From the NCBI RefSeq assembly GCF_000024985.1, contig NC_013523.1:62001-126000 (forward strand): a stretch of DNA of 64,000 nt, in the 5' to 3' direction. Shown piece after piece: positions 25,558-34,235 of the stretch. Every line of letters starts with the position of its first letter. The first letter of the stretch is position 1. This stretch comes from Sphaerobacter thermophilus DSM 20745. GTDB taxonomy: Bacteria; Chloroflexota; Chloroflexia; Thermomicrobiales; Thermomicrobiaceae. The position numbers were made by a program, and so were the translations under genes. The notes under the pieces are model-generated. The model worked only from the letters and a program-made list of their open reading frames with translations, was not told the origin of the DNA and searched no databases.

Positions 25558-27582
25558 CTACACATCAATCTCCTGGTACTTCCGCGCACGCTGCGCGAGG
25601 AAGGTGCGGCGCCCCTCGGCGTTGGTGTCCTCCATCAGTTCGTAGACCATGCGCTCGGCTAGGGCCGCGTCCTCAAGCGTGACCCGGCGCAGGCGGCGGC
25701 GTTCCGGGTCCATCGTCGTCTCGCGCAGCTCCCGCGGGTTCATCTCGCCCAGGCCCTTGTAGCGCTTCAGCTCGAACGGACCCTTGCGGCCCTTCATCCA
25801 CTCGCGCAGCGCCTCGTCGTCGCGCAGCCAGGTCACCTTGCCGTTCTGGCGCACCGAGTAGAGCGGCGGCGCCGCGAGGTAGATGTGCCCGCGCTCGATC
25901 AACTGCGGCAGTTCCTGGAGGAAGAGTGTGAGCAGCAGCGCCTGGATGTGCATGCCGTCCACGTCGGCGTCGGTCATGATGATGATCTTGTGGAACCGCA
26001 GCCGGGAGATGTCGAACGCCTGACGCGAGCCGGTGCCGATCACCTGCAAGAGGGTGCGGATCTCCTCGTTCTTGGCGACCCGCTCGATGTTGGCGCGAGC
26101 CACGTTCAGCGGCTTGCCACTGAGCTTCAGGATCGCCTGGAAGTCGGAGAAGCGCCCCTGGCTGGCCGAGCCGCCCGCACTGTCACCCTCGACGAGGTAC
26201 AGTTCCGCGCGCTCCGGGTCCTTGGTGTTGCACGGGATGAACTTGTCGGAGATCGCCGCGTCCAGCAGGGCGCCGTTGCGGCGGCTCTTGCCGGTCATGA
26301 CGAGCCGGGCCGCCGCCTTGGCCGCGTCGCGCGCCTTGCGCCGCTGCTCCAGCGTGCGCACCCACTCCCGCGCCGCGGACTCGTTCGCCTCCATCCAGCG
26401 GGTCAGCGCGTCGCCCACGACCGAGCGGACGATCCCGTCGACCCCGCTGTTGGTCAGCCGATTCTTCGTCTGCCCCTCGAACTGCGGGTTGGTCAGCTTG
26501 ACGGAGACGATCGCGACCAGGCCCTCGCGGATCAGGTCGGCGTCGAACTCCCGCTTCTTGGTGACGCCCAGCCGGATCGCCTGGTCGTTGAGCACCTTGG
26601 TCAGCGCCGCCTGGAAGCCGCTCTCGTGCGTGCCGCCCTCGATGGTGCGCACACCGTTAGCGAAGGAGACCACGCGGGTGCGCTCGCCCCGGTTCGGCTG
26701 CACCGCCACCTCGATCACGACATCGTCACGCGTCTCGGCGATGGCTACGACCTCCTTGAAGAGCGGCTGACTCTCCTTGTCGCGCGGGCGGAGTTCCTCG
26801 ACATAGTCGACGAGGCCCCGCTCGGAGTGGAAGGTCTGCTCGACCATCTCCCCGGCGTCGTCGTCCCAGATGCGCAGGTGGTAGGCGATGCCGCGGTTGA
26901 GGTACGCGGCGGCGCGCAGGCGGCTCTCGACCACATCCCGCTGGTAGCCCACGGCCGGGTCGGCGAAGATCTCACGGTCGAACAGCCAGCGGAGCTGGGT
27001 GCCGGTGCGCTTCGGGTCGCAGGGGGTGATGGTGTGCTTACCGGGCACGCCGCGCGTGAAGGTCTGGAAGAACTGCTGGCCGTCGCGCCAGATGGTCAGT
27101 TCCAGCCGCTCCGACAGCGCGTTGATGACGGTGGCGCCGACGCCGTGCAGGCCGCCGGCGGTCTTGTACGCCCCCTGCTCGAACTTGCCGCCGGAGTGGG
27201 GCACCGTCATGATGACCGTGGCCGTCGGGAGCGTCTTGCCGTTGATCTCCTTCGGGTCGAACGGGATGCCGCGGGCCTCGTCCCGCACCGTGACCCAGCC
27301 GTCCCGGTCGATCTCGACCCAGATGTTCTTGCCGTACCCGGCGATGGCCTCGTCGGTGGCGTTGTCGAGCGCCTCCCAGATCAGGTGGTGCAGGCCGGTC
27401 GTGCCGGTGGAGCCGATGTACATGCCGGGGCGGGTGCGGATCGCCTCGATCCCTTCGAGCACGCGGATGTCGGCACCGCTGTAGCCGCGCCCGGCGCGCT
27501 CCGTACGCTCCGCCGCTGCGGCAGGCGCCGCGGTCCGTGCCGCCCCCGAGCGTGTGCGTCGTGTCGTTTTCGCCTCAGCCAT
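25558..27582 (-). CDS. Type IIA topoisomerase subunit B (ParE/GyrB)
   Basis: This 674-residue protein has a basic, low-complexity N-terminal tail (residues 1-35), then the GHKL ATPase: RPGMYIGSTGTTGLHHLIWE, EALDNATDEAIAGYG and AGGLHGVGATVINALSE. The Toprim domain follows with LVEGDSAGGSASQGR (catalytic Glu), ILKLSGKPLNVARA and IIMTDADVDGMHIQALLLT (Mg-binding DxD), ending in ELKRYKGLGEMNPRELRETT. The length is like a GyrB without the Gram-negative insert. It pairs with the A subunit downstream, and a good sigma70-type promoter lies at 27678-27707. Whether this is gyrase or topoisomerase IV depends on the A subunit. Confidence 0.92.
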   Translation of the reverse strand: MAEAKTTRRTRSGAARTAAPAAAAERTERAGRGYSGADIRVLEGIEAIRTRPGMYIGSTGTTGLHHLIWEALDNATDEAIAGYGKNIWVEIDRDGWVTVRDEARGIPFDPKEINGKTLPTATVIMTVPHSGGKFEQGAYKTAGGLHGVGATVINALSERLELTIWRDGQQFFQTFTRGVPGKHTITPCDPKRTGTQLRWLFDREIFADPAVGYQRDVVESRLRAAAYLNRGIAYHLRIWDDDAGEMVEQTFHSERGLVDYVEELRPRDKESQPLFKEVVAIAETRDDVVIEVAVQPNRGERTRVVSFANGVRTIEGGTHESGFQAALTKVLNDQAIRLGVTKKREFDADLIREGLVAIVSVKLTNPQFEGQTKNRLTNSGVDGIVRSVVGDALTRWMEANESAAREWVRTLEQRRKARDAAKAAARLVMTGKSRRNGALLDAAISDKFIPCNTKDPERAELYLVEGDSAGGSASQGRFSDFQAILKLSGKPLNVARANIERVAKNEEIRTLLQVIGTGSRQAFDISRLRFHKIIIMTDADVDGMHIQALLLTLFLQELPQLIERGHIYLAAPPLYSVRQNGKVTWLRDDEALREWMKGRKGPFELKRYKGLGEMNPRELRETTMDPERRRLRRVTLEDAALAERMVYELMEDTNAEGRRTFLAQRARKYQEIDV

Positions 27583-27677
27583 ATCCGCTCCCCGGCCTGT
27601 CTCTTAGTTTCTGGTCCGTGGCCGCAATAGGCCCCCACAGTCGTGCTTGATCAGAACTGATGTTCGATTCCGTGACA

Positions 27678-27707
27678 ATTATAGCGTATCGATGCAAGCC
27701 CTGCCAA
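27678..27707 (-). promoter_or_regulatory. Sigma70-type promoter for the topoisomerase B gene
   Basis: On the minus strand TTGGCA (27707-27702), an 18-nt spacer and a perfect TATAAT (27683-27678) lie about 95 nt upstream of the start at 27582. The local base composition is unusually AT-rich for this window, and it is the clearest promoter seen here. Confidence 0.7.
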
Positions 27708-27848
27708 CCCCAATTGCGCGAACGTACGCACCTTTCGCCGTCGCGGGTGTGACTGGAAGGCGAAATGGGTCCCGCCTTTCCCGGTGGTCTGGGGCCTGCT
27801 AGCATGTCCTGGGAGCCGACTACGGCTCGGAGAGGAGCGCGCGAACGT

Positions 27849-28295
27849 ATGGCCTATGAGGAAGCGGTCGATCTCAGCCGCTACCAGGACCCTGCGACGA
27901 TCGACGAGATCCTGCGCACTGCGCGCACGATCGCGATCGTCGGGCTCTCGTCAAAGCCGAACCGGCCGAGCTACGGGGTAGCCGCCTACCTGCAGCGCCA
28001 GGGCTACCTCATCATCCCGGTGAACCCGGCCGAGCAGGAGGTGCTGGGTGAGCGGGCCTACCCCTCGCTGCTGGACGTCCCGGAGCCGATCGACGTGGTC
28101 GATGTCTTCCGCCGTCCAGAGGCGACGCCGGACATCGCCCGCGAAGCCGTCGCGGTAGGAGCCAAAGTGTTCTGGCTCCAGCTCGACATCATCAACCCCG
28201 AGGCAATCGCCATCGCCGAGCAGGGCGGCCTCACCGTCATCGTCGACCGCTGCACCGCCATCGAGCACCAGCGCTGGAAGCGATCGCATGGGTGA
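27849..28295 (+). CDS. CoA-binding domain protein (YccU-like)
   Basis: The start is ATG 27849 (MAYEEAVDLSRYQDP), with GGAGAGGAG in front, giving 148 residues. The Rossmann-like CoA-binding domain is plain: ARTIAIVGLSSKPNRPSYGV, QGYLIIPVNPAEQEVLGE, YPSLLDVPEPIDVVDVFR, KVFWLQLDIINPEA and VIVDRCTAIEHQR. This is the single-domain family related to succinyl-CoA synthetase alpha; CoA binding is documented, but the physiological role is not. The gene is alone and divergent from the topoisomerase B gene. Confidence 0.88.
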   Translation: MAYEEAVDLSRYQDPATIDEILRTARTIAIVGLSSKPNRPSYGVAAYLQRQGYLIIPVNPAEQEVLGERAYPSLLDVPEPIDVVDVFRRPEATPDIAREAVAVGAKVFWLQLDIINPEAIAIAEQGGLTVIVDRCTAIEHQRWKRSHG

Positions 28296-28422
28296 TCTCG
28301 TCGTCATAGGCCAATCCGTGAGGGCCGCCGAGCGCTGATACGCTGCGCGCAGGCTGGCATGGGAGCATTTCCATAGTTCGCTCCTGCGCGATGCGGCGGG
28401 CGAGATGTCTGTCGCTTGTCTC

Positions 28423-28596
28423 TTACTCAGGCCGTGGCAAAACGACTATCAGGAAGGTGGCGATTGGGCCGAGGAGCACGGAGATGAGGAACCAGGCACC
28501 GCCGCTTCGGTTCTTTCCCTGCGCCAGGCCCGCATTGATCAGCGCTAGTGTGAACCAACCCACCGCATAGCCACCGGGTTGCTCGATTCCCTGCAT
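28423..28596 (-). CDS. Small membrane protein, 57 residues
   Basis: This short gene has a good ribosome site (GGGAGGG, 6-7 nt before ATG 28596). The protein starts MQGIEQPGGYAVGWFTLA, has a central GKNRSGGAWFLISVLLGP and ends in a hydrophobic FLIVVLPRPE. The G-R-S-G-x-W-F-L-x-x-x-L-L-G-P motif is common to many small bacterial membrane proteins of unknown role. Two hydrophobic segments are separated by the basic loop. Codon use is ordinary for the window, supporting a real gene. Confidence 0.65.
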   Translation of the reverse strand: MQGIEQPGGYAVGWFTLALINAGLAQGKNRSGGAWFLISVLLGPIATFLIVVLPRPE

Positions 28597-28701
28597 CTCG
28601 ACCCTCCCTGATTGGCTCTGATTGAGTATGGTCCACGCTTGAGTCTACGCGCCTTGCTGGTGCTAGCCCCTGGTCTATGCGGTCGGCACGGGCCCGGGGT
28701 G

Positions 28702-29027
28702 CATGGAGTTTGACGAAATACATGGATGTACGCGATCGGCCTGTGCCCGGGGCTAAAGCCACCGGGCTGAAAATCAAAGCCCACTGAAGGGACTGGGACG
28801 GGAGCCCAGCAGGATGCCGGACTGGATCCGCCTGGGTGCAGCCATCATAGCCCCTTCAGTGGGCTTACCCCTTGTCAGCCCGGCGGCTTTAGCCCCGGGC
28901 ACGGGCCACGACGCGGCGACCTTTTCACCACCCACCCCGGGCACGGGCCACGACGCGGCGACCTTCTCACCACCCACCCCGGGCACGGGCCGACCGTGCA
29001 CATCTAGGTAATTCGTCAAACTCCATG
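28702..29027. repeat. Compound repeat bounded by inverted CATGGAGTTTGACGAA (family 3) with a REP pair inside
   Basis: The left end is CATGGAGTTTGACGAA (28702-28717) and the right end its exact inverse (29012-29027). The similarity continues inward for about 35 more nt on each side (GATGTACGCGATCGGCC against GATGTGCACGGTCGGCC). Inside lie a head-to-head REP pair (28737-28916, spacer subtype B) and a 42-bp tandem duplication. A similar boundary encloses different sequence at 34342-34504. Confidence 0.75.
28893..28994. repeat. 42-bp tandem duplication of the REP outer tail
   Basis: The unit starting CCCCGGGCACGGGCCACGAC begins at 28893, 28935 and (partial) 28977, an exact 42-nt period with one T/C difference between units one and two. 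It appears to be a recent local duplication. Confidence 0.8.
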
Positions 29028-29114
29028 AGCCCCGGGCAAGTGTCGCGGCCGTAGACCCGCTCAACTTGTCAGATGCCGAGGGGAGTGTTGTTGTCAGCCC
29101 CGATGCGCCAACCG

Positions 29115-29636
29115 CTACCCCTGCTCCTCCGGCAGCAGGTACTCCGGCACCGGCTCGGGTGGGAGCGCGGCGACGCGCTCGGGGAAGGTGGCGATGAGCT
29201 CGCGGACGCGCTCGACCGGCTTGGGGCTGCGGGCCAGCCGGGCCGCCTCGCGGGCAGTCGCGCTCTGCTGCGTGACCTCGACGAGGAAGCCGCCGCCCAG
29301 TGCCGAGGTGTAGATCGCCTCGCCCTCGCGGGTGATCTCGGCCGCCACGTCCCGCCAGCGGGGATGCCCCTGCGGCGCGGTGGCGGTCATCCACCAGGTG
29401 AGGGCGATCGTGCCGTCCGGCTCGACGTGCCCTTCGAGGGCGACGCCCTGCCCGGCGTCCAGCATCATCCGGTCGCCCTCGACCGTCGCGCCGGCGCCGA
29501 TCTCCCGCGCGAGGTCGGCCAGGATCTCCCGGCGCATGGCGACCGTGAGTGTCTGGCGCCGCTCCGTTACCACCGGCGCCTCAGCACCCGCATCTCCGGC
29601 GGGCGTCGCGCCGCTTCCCTGCACTCCCGCTGTCAT
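29115..29636 (-). CDS. Hypothetical protein, 173 residues
   Basis: I do not recognise a family. The start is ATG 29636 with a weak GGATGGAG site. The N-terminal ~25 residues are low-complexity Gly/Ala. Residues about 28-100 alternate strands and helices (LTVAMRREILADLAREIGAG, LDAGQGVALEGHVEPDG, TIALTWWMTATAPQGHPRWR), and the C-terminal 70 residues are helical with a Pro-rich end (LPPEPVPEYLLPEEQ). No signal peptide or membrane segment is visible. It is divergent from the DapA-family gene, sharing a 167-nt intergenic region. Confidence 0.6.
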   Translation of the reverse strand: MTAGVQGSGATPAGDAGAEAPVVTERRQTLTVAMRREILADLAREIGAGATVEGDRMMLDAGQGVALEGHVEPDGTIALTWWMTATAPQGHPRWRDVAAEITREGEAIYTSALGGGFLVEVTQQSATAREAARLARSPKPVERVRELIATFPERVAALPPEPVPEYLLPEEQG

Positions 29637-29803
29637 CTGCTTGCTCCATCCGCACTCCGCACCGATGGGCGTCTCTCAGGATGTCCGATTCTACACGTTC
29701 CCCACGCTCGCGCTCCGAGTTCGCGTCTGCTGTGCTACGATGCCGCCACGGTAGCAAGGCGGGGTTGCCCCCGACAAGCTGGATACGAGGGAGCACGGTA
29801 CCG

Positions 29804-30709
29804 ATGAGTGAGCGGACGGCACGCTACCCCGGCGTCTACGCGGCGATGGCGACGCCGCTGACGCCGGACGGGAAGGTGGACCGTGACGGTGTGGGCCGCC
29901 TGGTGAACGCGTTGCTCGACGCCGGGATCGATGGGCTGTCGATCCTGGGGTCGACGGGCGAGTGCAACGGCCTGACCCGCGCGCAGCGGCAGGAGGTGCT
30001 GGCCACGGTGACGGAGGCGGCGGGAGGCCGCGGGACCATCTTCACCGGTGCGGCCGGCACGGTGGTGGACGATATCGTCGCCGACCTGAAGGCCGCGGAC
30101 GGGAGCGGCGCGGTCGGGGCGCTGGTGCCGCCCCCATTCTACTTCCCGTTGAATACCGCCGCGGTGATCGACTACTTCCAGTACGTCGCCGAGGCGAGCC
30201 CGATCCCGATCATCCTCTACAACATCCCGCGGCTCACCAAGGTGCCGATCGCGGTGGAGGCGGTCGCGCGCCTGGCTGAGCACCCGAACATCATCGGCAT
30301 CAAGGACAGCAGCGGCGATTTCGGCTACTTCACCGCGGTGGTCCGGGCGGTGGCGAATCACCCCGACTTCACGGTGCTGACTGGCTCCGACAACCTGCTG
30401 GCCAGCGCGCTGTTCGCGGGCGGCGACGGGATCATTGGCGCCACGGTGAACGTCGTGCCGGAGGCCGAGGCGGGGATCTTCAAGGCGATGCGCGAGGGGG
30501 ACTTTGCCACCGCGCAGTCGTTGCAGGGGCTGGTCGCGGCCGTCACCGATGCCTGCCGCATCGGGGTCTTCCCGGCCGCGTTCAAGGCCGCGCTCGCCCT
30601 GAAGGGTATCTGTGGCCCGCATATGACCCGGCCCATCCCCGCGCTCACCGACGAGGAGACGGCGGAGCTGCGCAGCCGGTTGGTGGCGCTGGGTGTGATT
30701 GAGGCGTAG
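29804..30709 (+). CDS. DapA/NAL-family class I aldolase (dihydrodipicolinate synthase-like)
   Basis: The start is ATG 29804 (MSERTARYPGVYAAMATPL), giving 301 residues. Family motifs are ILGSTGECNGLTRAQR (usually GTTGE; Ser is tolerated), IPIILYNIPRLTKVPI with the catalytic Tyr, and NIIGIKDSSGDFGYF with the Schiff-base Lys. VLTGSDNLLASALFAGGDGIIG is the conserved substrate loop. It could be a dihydrodipicolinate synthase, an N-acetylneuraminate lyase or a related keto-acid aldolase. No lysine gene is nearby, so another keto-acid substrate is as likely as aspartate semialdehyde. The M20 peptidase follows after heptad element H3. Confidence 0.85.
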   Translation: MSERTARYPGVYAAMATPLTPDGKVDRDGVGRLVNALLDAGIDGLSILGSTGECNGLTRAQRQEVLATVTEAAGGRGTIFTGAAGTVVDDIVADLKAADGSGAVGALVPPPFYFPLNTAAVIDYFQYVAEASPIPIILYNIPRLTKVPIAVEAVARLAEHPNIIGIKDSSGDFGYFTAVVRAVANHPDFTVLTGSDNLLASALFAGGDGIIGATVNVVPEAEAGIFKAMREGDFATAQSLQGLVAAVTDACRIGVFPAAFKAALALKGICGPHMTRPIPALTDEETAELRSRLVALGVIEA

Positions 30710-30712
30710 AGA

Positions 30713-30845
30713 GAACTGCGTAACTCGTATTGTGTACTGCGTGTTGCGTGTTTCGTGTTCCGTCCTCCCGGGCGGGCTCCGATCGAAGAGGGCCGGGGCT
30801 TGTGGCACTACGCAACACGGAATACGCAACACGCAACACGAAAGG
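30713..30845. repeat. Heptad-array element H3 (family 2)
   Basis: The left arm has heptads TGCGTAA, CTCGTAT, TGTGTAC, TGCGTGT, TGCGTGT, TTCGTGT. A shortened core contains GGGCGGGCTCCGATCGAAGA. The right arm has ACGCAAC, ACGGAAT, ACGCAAC, ACGCAAC, ACGAAAG. The array ends directly at the ribosome-binding site (GGAG) of the M20 gene, so the whole leader of that gene is repeat. Confidence 0.78.
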
Positions 30846-30852
30846 AGACCTG

Positions 30853-32226
30853 ATGTCTCTGGCTGAGTGCGACCGTTACCTGGAGGAGCGCGAGCAGGAA
30901 CACCTGGAGGCGATCCAGGAGTTCTTGCGCATCCCGAGTGTCAGCGCCCTCCCGGAGCACCAGGGTGACGTGCGCCGTGCGGCCGAATGGCTGGCGGACT
31001 ACCTGCGCCGCATCGGCGTGCCGCAGGTCGAGTTGCTGCCGACCGAGCGGAACCCGGTCGTCTTCGGTGCTTGGCACGTCGATGACGCCCAGCCGACCGC
31101 GATGATCTACGGCCACTACGACGTCCAGCCGCCTGACCCGCTCGACCTCTGGACCTCGCCGCCGTTCGAGCCGCAGGTGCGAGAGGACAAGCTCTACGCC
31201 CGCGGCGCGTCGGACGACAAGGGCAACGTGATGGTGGCGCTGCAGGGCGTCGAGGCGCTGGTGCGCACCCAGGGCCGCCCGCCGATCAACCTCAAGTTCT
31301 TCTTCGAGGGCGAGGAGGAGATCGGCAGCCCCAGCCTGCCCGCCTTCATGCCCAACCACCGGGAGAAGCTCGCCTGCGACTTCATCATCAGCGCCGACGG
31401 CGGGCAGCCCTCGCTCGATCAGCCGGGGGTGACGCTCACCGCCAAGGGGATTGCGGCCTGCCAGGTGAACGTGCGTACTGCCGACACCGACCTGCACTCC
31501 GGGATGTTCGGCGCTGCTGTGCCCAACGCGGCACAGGTCACCGCCCACCTGGCCGCGTCGTTCCACACGCCCGACGGGCGCGTCGCGGTCGAGGGCTTCT
31601 ACGACCGGGTGCGGGAGTTGAGCGAGGAGGAGCGCGCCGAACTGGCGGCCGCGCAGGCCAGCGCCGGCCCCTATTGGGAGAAGGTGGGCGCGCCTGCCCT
31701 CTGGGGCGAGCCCGGCTACAGCCCGGGTGAGCGCGTGGCGGCCCGCCCCACGCTCGACATCAACGGCATCTGGAGCGGGTTCCAGGGCGAGGGGGTCAAG
31801 ACGGTCACCCCGGCCGAGGGCCACTTCAAGATCACCTGCCGCCTGGTCGCCGATCAGGACCCGGAGGAGATCCTGACGCTGATCGAGCGGCACGTCGAGA
31901 AGCACTGCCCGCCCTGGGCCACGGCGACCGTCGAGCGCTTCCCCGGCTCCGCCCGCCCGTTCGGCATCCGCCGGGACCACCCGGCGCTCAAGACGGCGAT
32001 GGAGGTGCTGGAGCAGATCTTCGGCAAGCCGCCGGTCATCGCCCGACAGGGCGGCACGATCCCGGTCGCCGAGATCTTCCAACGCGAGCTGGGTGCCGAT
32101 ATGGTCTTCTTCGCCTTCGGCACGCCGGACGGCAACGTCCACGCGCCCAACGAGTCGATGCGGCTGGAGAGCATGCGCCGCGGCCGCCGTGCCTACTGCG
32201 CCTACCTGACCGCGCTCGCGAAGTAG
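30853..32226 (+). CDS. M20 family dipeptidase/peptidase
   Basis: The start is ATG 30853 (MSLAECDRYLEEREQE), behind AAAGGAG, giving 457 residues. Metal ligands and motifs are those of the M20 CNDP/DapE-like group: MIYGHYDVQPPDPLDLW, KLYARGASDDKGNVMVAL, FFEGEEEIGSPSLPAFM, IISADGGQPS and, at the end, FAFGTPDGNVHAPNESM. The central dimerisation domain contains TDLHSGMFGAAVPNA. Family members hydrolyse dipeptides or acyl-amino acids with two Zn ions. It has no signal peptide, so it is cytoplasmic. It is probably in one transcript with the DapA-like gene, unless the intervening H3 hairpin terminates. Confidence 0.9.
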   Translation: MSLAECDRYLEEREQEHLEAIQEFLRIPSVSALPEHQGDVRRAAEWLADYLRRIGVPQVELLPTERNPVVFGAWHVDDAQPTAMIYGHYDVQPPDPLDLWTSPPFEPQVREDKLYARGASDDKGNVMVALQGVEALVRTQGRPPINLKFFFEGEEEIGSPSLPAFMPNHREKLACDFIISADGGQPSLDQPGVTLTAKGIAACQVNVRTADTDLHSGMFGAAVPNAAQVTAHLAASFHTPDGRVAVEGFYDRVRELSEEERAELAAAQASAGPYWEKVGAPALWGEPGYSPGERVAARPTLDINGIWSGFQGEGVKTVTPAEGHFKITCRLVADQDPEEILTLIERHVEKHCPPWATATVERFPGSARPFGIRRDHPALKTAMEVLEQIFGKPPVIARQGGTIPVAEIFQRELGADMVFFAFGTPDGNVHAPNESMRLESMRRGRRAYCAYLTALAK

Positions 32227-32239
32227 TAGCGCGTTCCTC

Positions 32240-32273
32240 GCGGTCGAGACGGTCAACGAACCGTCTCGACCGC
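32240..32273 (+). terminator. 14-bp perfect hairpin after the M20 gene
   Basis: GCGGTCGAGACGGT, loop CAACGA, then ACCGTCTCGACCGC form a perfect stem, starting 13 nt after the stop codon. The position and strength fit a terminator, although a T-run is lacking. Confidence 0.65.
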
Positions 32274-32414
32274 CCCTCCCTCCGCTTTGTCACGACATTG
32301 TCGCGACGGCTGGTGATCTGTTGTGTGCCCTCGCCGCTGCCCCGCGGACAATTGCGGTAAGTGAAAGGGCGGGGCGACGTCCCCAAGCCGAGAGGAATGA
32401 TTGGAGGGAGGGCA

Positions 32415-32813
32415 ATGGCCGTGACGGTCAGAACCGGCGCATACCGTGAGGTGATGACCACAGCACGCGGTCGGCTCATGCGGCTGCGTGAGGACTTGCT
32501 ACGCCATCGCGCCGAGGTGGAGGAGTCGCTGGCGGCGATGACCGTCAGCCAGGGAGACGAAGGCACCATCGCCACGCATATCGCCGATGCCGCCTCCGAC
32601 TTGCTGGAAGCCCAGACCACCGTCGGTGCCCTTGCCCGGATCGACGCGGAACTGGCTGAGGTTGACGCGGCGCTGGATCGCCTGGAGCGTGGGACCTACG
32701 GCGTCTGCATCGACTGCGGTGAGATGATCGACCCGGCCCGGCTCAAGGCGCTCCCCACCGCCACGCGCTGCCTGCGCTGTCAGACGCACTTCGAGTACCG
32801 CACCGGCGCCTAA
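32415..32813 (+). CDS. DksA/TraR family zinc-finger protein
   Basis: The start is ATG 32415 (MAVTVRTGAYREVM), with GGAGGGAGG in front, giving 132 residues. A long N-terminal helical hairpin (LREDLLRHRAEVEESLAAM to ARIDAELAEVDAALDRLE) is followed by the C4 zinc finger YGVCIDCGEMIDPARLKALP plus ATRCLRCQTHFE (CxxC...CxxC). Family proteins bind the RNA polymerase secondary channel with or without ppGpp. The acidic tip that DksA needs (DxxDxA) is not obvious here, so it may act differently. The gene is monocistronic. Confidence 0.85.
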   Translation: MAVTVRTGAYREVMTTARGRLMRLREDLLRHRAEVEESLAAMTVSQGDEGTIATHIADAASDLLEAQTTVGALARIDAELAEVDAALDRLERGTYGVCIDCGEMIDPARLKALPTATRCLRCQTHFEYRTGA

Positions 32814-32990
32814 CGCTCGTGCCGGGAACGTGGACGCCCGCGTTCCAGCCCGACGTGGCTGTCTCTAGGGGACGCGGAGCCAGGGGTAGATACCGGTATC
32901 CCTTCGCGCCTTGGAGCAGAATGGCGTACACTCGGTCGGTGCATCTCGGCCGGCGGCGCGGGCCGTGGCCGGACGGAGAGGCAGCGACCG

Positions 32991-34235
32991 ATGTCCAGTC
33001 CGATCGCCCACCCCGCGGCCTCCCGCGCGGGGACGGCGCTGGTGCTGATCAGCGCCGGCCACTTCATGAGCCACTTCTGGTTGATCACCCTGCCATCCCT
33101 GTTCCCGATCCTCGCGGTGGTCTTCCAGGTCAACTATCTGCAACTCGGCTTCCTGATGACGCTCTACAGCGTCACGAGCGCGATCTTCCAGGTCCCATTC
33201 GGCTACCTGGCTGACCGCCATGGCCCCAAGCCGATCCTCGTCTTTGGCCTGCTGGTAAACGGCGCCGGTATCGGTCTCTCGGCGCTGGCGCCGAACTACA
33301 GCGTTCTCCTCGTGCTGGCGCTCTGCGCCGGAGTAGGGCAGGCTGTCTTCCACCCGGCTGACTACGCCATCCTTTCCGCGCTCTTCAGCGCGGAGCGCGC
33401 GGGGAAGCCGTACAGCCTGCACACCTTCACCGGCTTCGCCGGGAGCGCCGCCGCGCCGCTGGCCATCGCGGGGATCACCCGGGCCTTCAACTGGCAGGTA
33501 GCGCTGGCCGTCGCCGGGCTACTGGGCATCATCATCGCGGCGGCGGTCGCGCTCTGGCTCCGGGTACCTGCGCCGGTCCGTCCCGCGCCGTCTCCGGGGG
33601 CGGAGGGGGCGTCACGCAAGGGGGCGAGTTTCCGCTTCATGCTGAGCCGGCCGTTCCTCCTCCTGTTCGGCTTCTTCGTGTTCACCTCGATGTTCACCGC
33701 TGGGTTGCAGTCGTTCCTCCCGTCGACCCTGACCGAGCGGTACGGCGTCTCGCTCGAGACGGCCAACGGGATGCTCACGGCCTTCCTGGTCACCCTCGCC
33801 ATCGGGGTGCTGGCCGGCGGTGTGCTGGCCGATCGCATCCGCAGCTACGGGCGGGTCATCGCAATCAGCTTCACCGCGAGCACGCTCCTGATGCTCCTGG
33901 TCGCCGCGGTGCCGATCCCGGTCTGGTTGTTGCTGCCGGTGTTCGCCCTGGCGGGTGGGCTGCAGGGGATCATCATGCCGAGTCGGGACAAGCTGGTGCG
34001 TGAGTCCTCGCCGGAGGGAGCCGCCGGTCAAAGCTTTGCCTTCGTCTCCGTCGGCTTCAGCGTCGGCGGCATCATCTCCCCGCCCATCCTCGGCGAGGTG
34101 CTCAACCGCGGCGAGCCGACGCTGGTCTTCTGGGGCCTGGCGCTCTTCCTGGTCCTCGCCACGGTGACGGTGCTCATCCCGGCACGCCAGCCGGCGAAGG
34201 ACCGCGCCCGCACCGAGGAGCGCGCCTCCGTCTGA
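32991..34235 (+). CDS. MFS transporter, fosmidomycin-resistance-like
   Basis: This 414-residue membrane protein has about 12 helices in two six-helix halves. Motifs: FMSHFWLITLPSLFPILAVV in TM1, FGYLADRHGPKPILVFGLL (motif A, loop 2-3) and GVGQAVFHPADYAILSALF, the HPA motif typical of the Fsr subgroup. LAGGVLADRIRSYGRVIAI repeats motif A in the second half. The substrate is not predictable; a drug or a small anion is likely. It ends in a basic hydrophilic tail. Confidence 0.88.
   Translation: MSSPIAHPAASRAGTALVLISAGHFMSHFWLITLPSLFPILAVVFQVNYLQLGFLMTLYSVTSAIFQVPFGYLADRHGPKPILVFGLLVNGAGIGLSALAPNYSVLLVLALCAGVGQAVFHPADYAILSALFSAERAGKPYSLHTFTGFAGSAAAPLAIAGITRAFNWQVALAVAGLLGIIIAAAVALWLRVPAPVRPAPSPGAEGASRKGASFRFMLSRPFLLLFGFFVFTSMFTAGLQSFLPSTLTERYGVSLETANGMLTAFLVTLAIGVLAGGVLADRIRSYGRVIAISFTASTLLMLLVAAVPIPVWLLLPVFALAGGLQGIIMPSRDKLVRESSPEGAAGQSFAFVSVGFSVGGIISPPILGEVLNRGEPTLVFWGLALFLVLATVTVLIPARQPAKDRARTEERASV

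Noticed and set aside
25885-27630. 581-codon open frame antisense to the topoisomerase B gene
   Set aside because: Same reason; no motif and no start site.
32240-32273. GTCAACGAA in the M20 terminator loop as a family 3 end
   Set aside because: The similarity is limited to the loop of a perfect 14-bp hairpin; the GGAGTTTGACGAA consensus is not present.
32819-32990. Possible small ORF between the DksA/TraR and MFS genes
   Set aside because: ATG at 32921 has no good ribosome site and opens only a short frame without pattern; more likely promoter and leader of the MFS gene.
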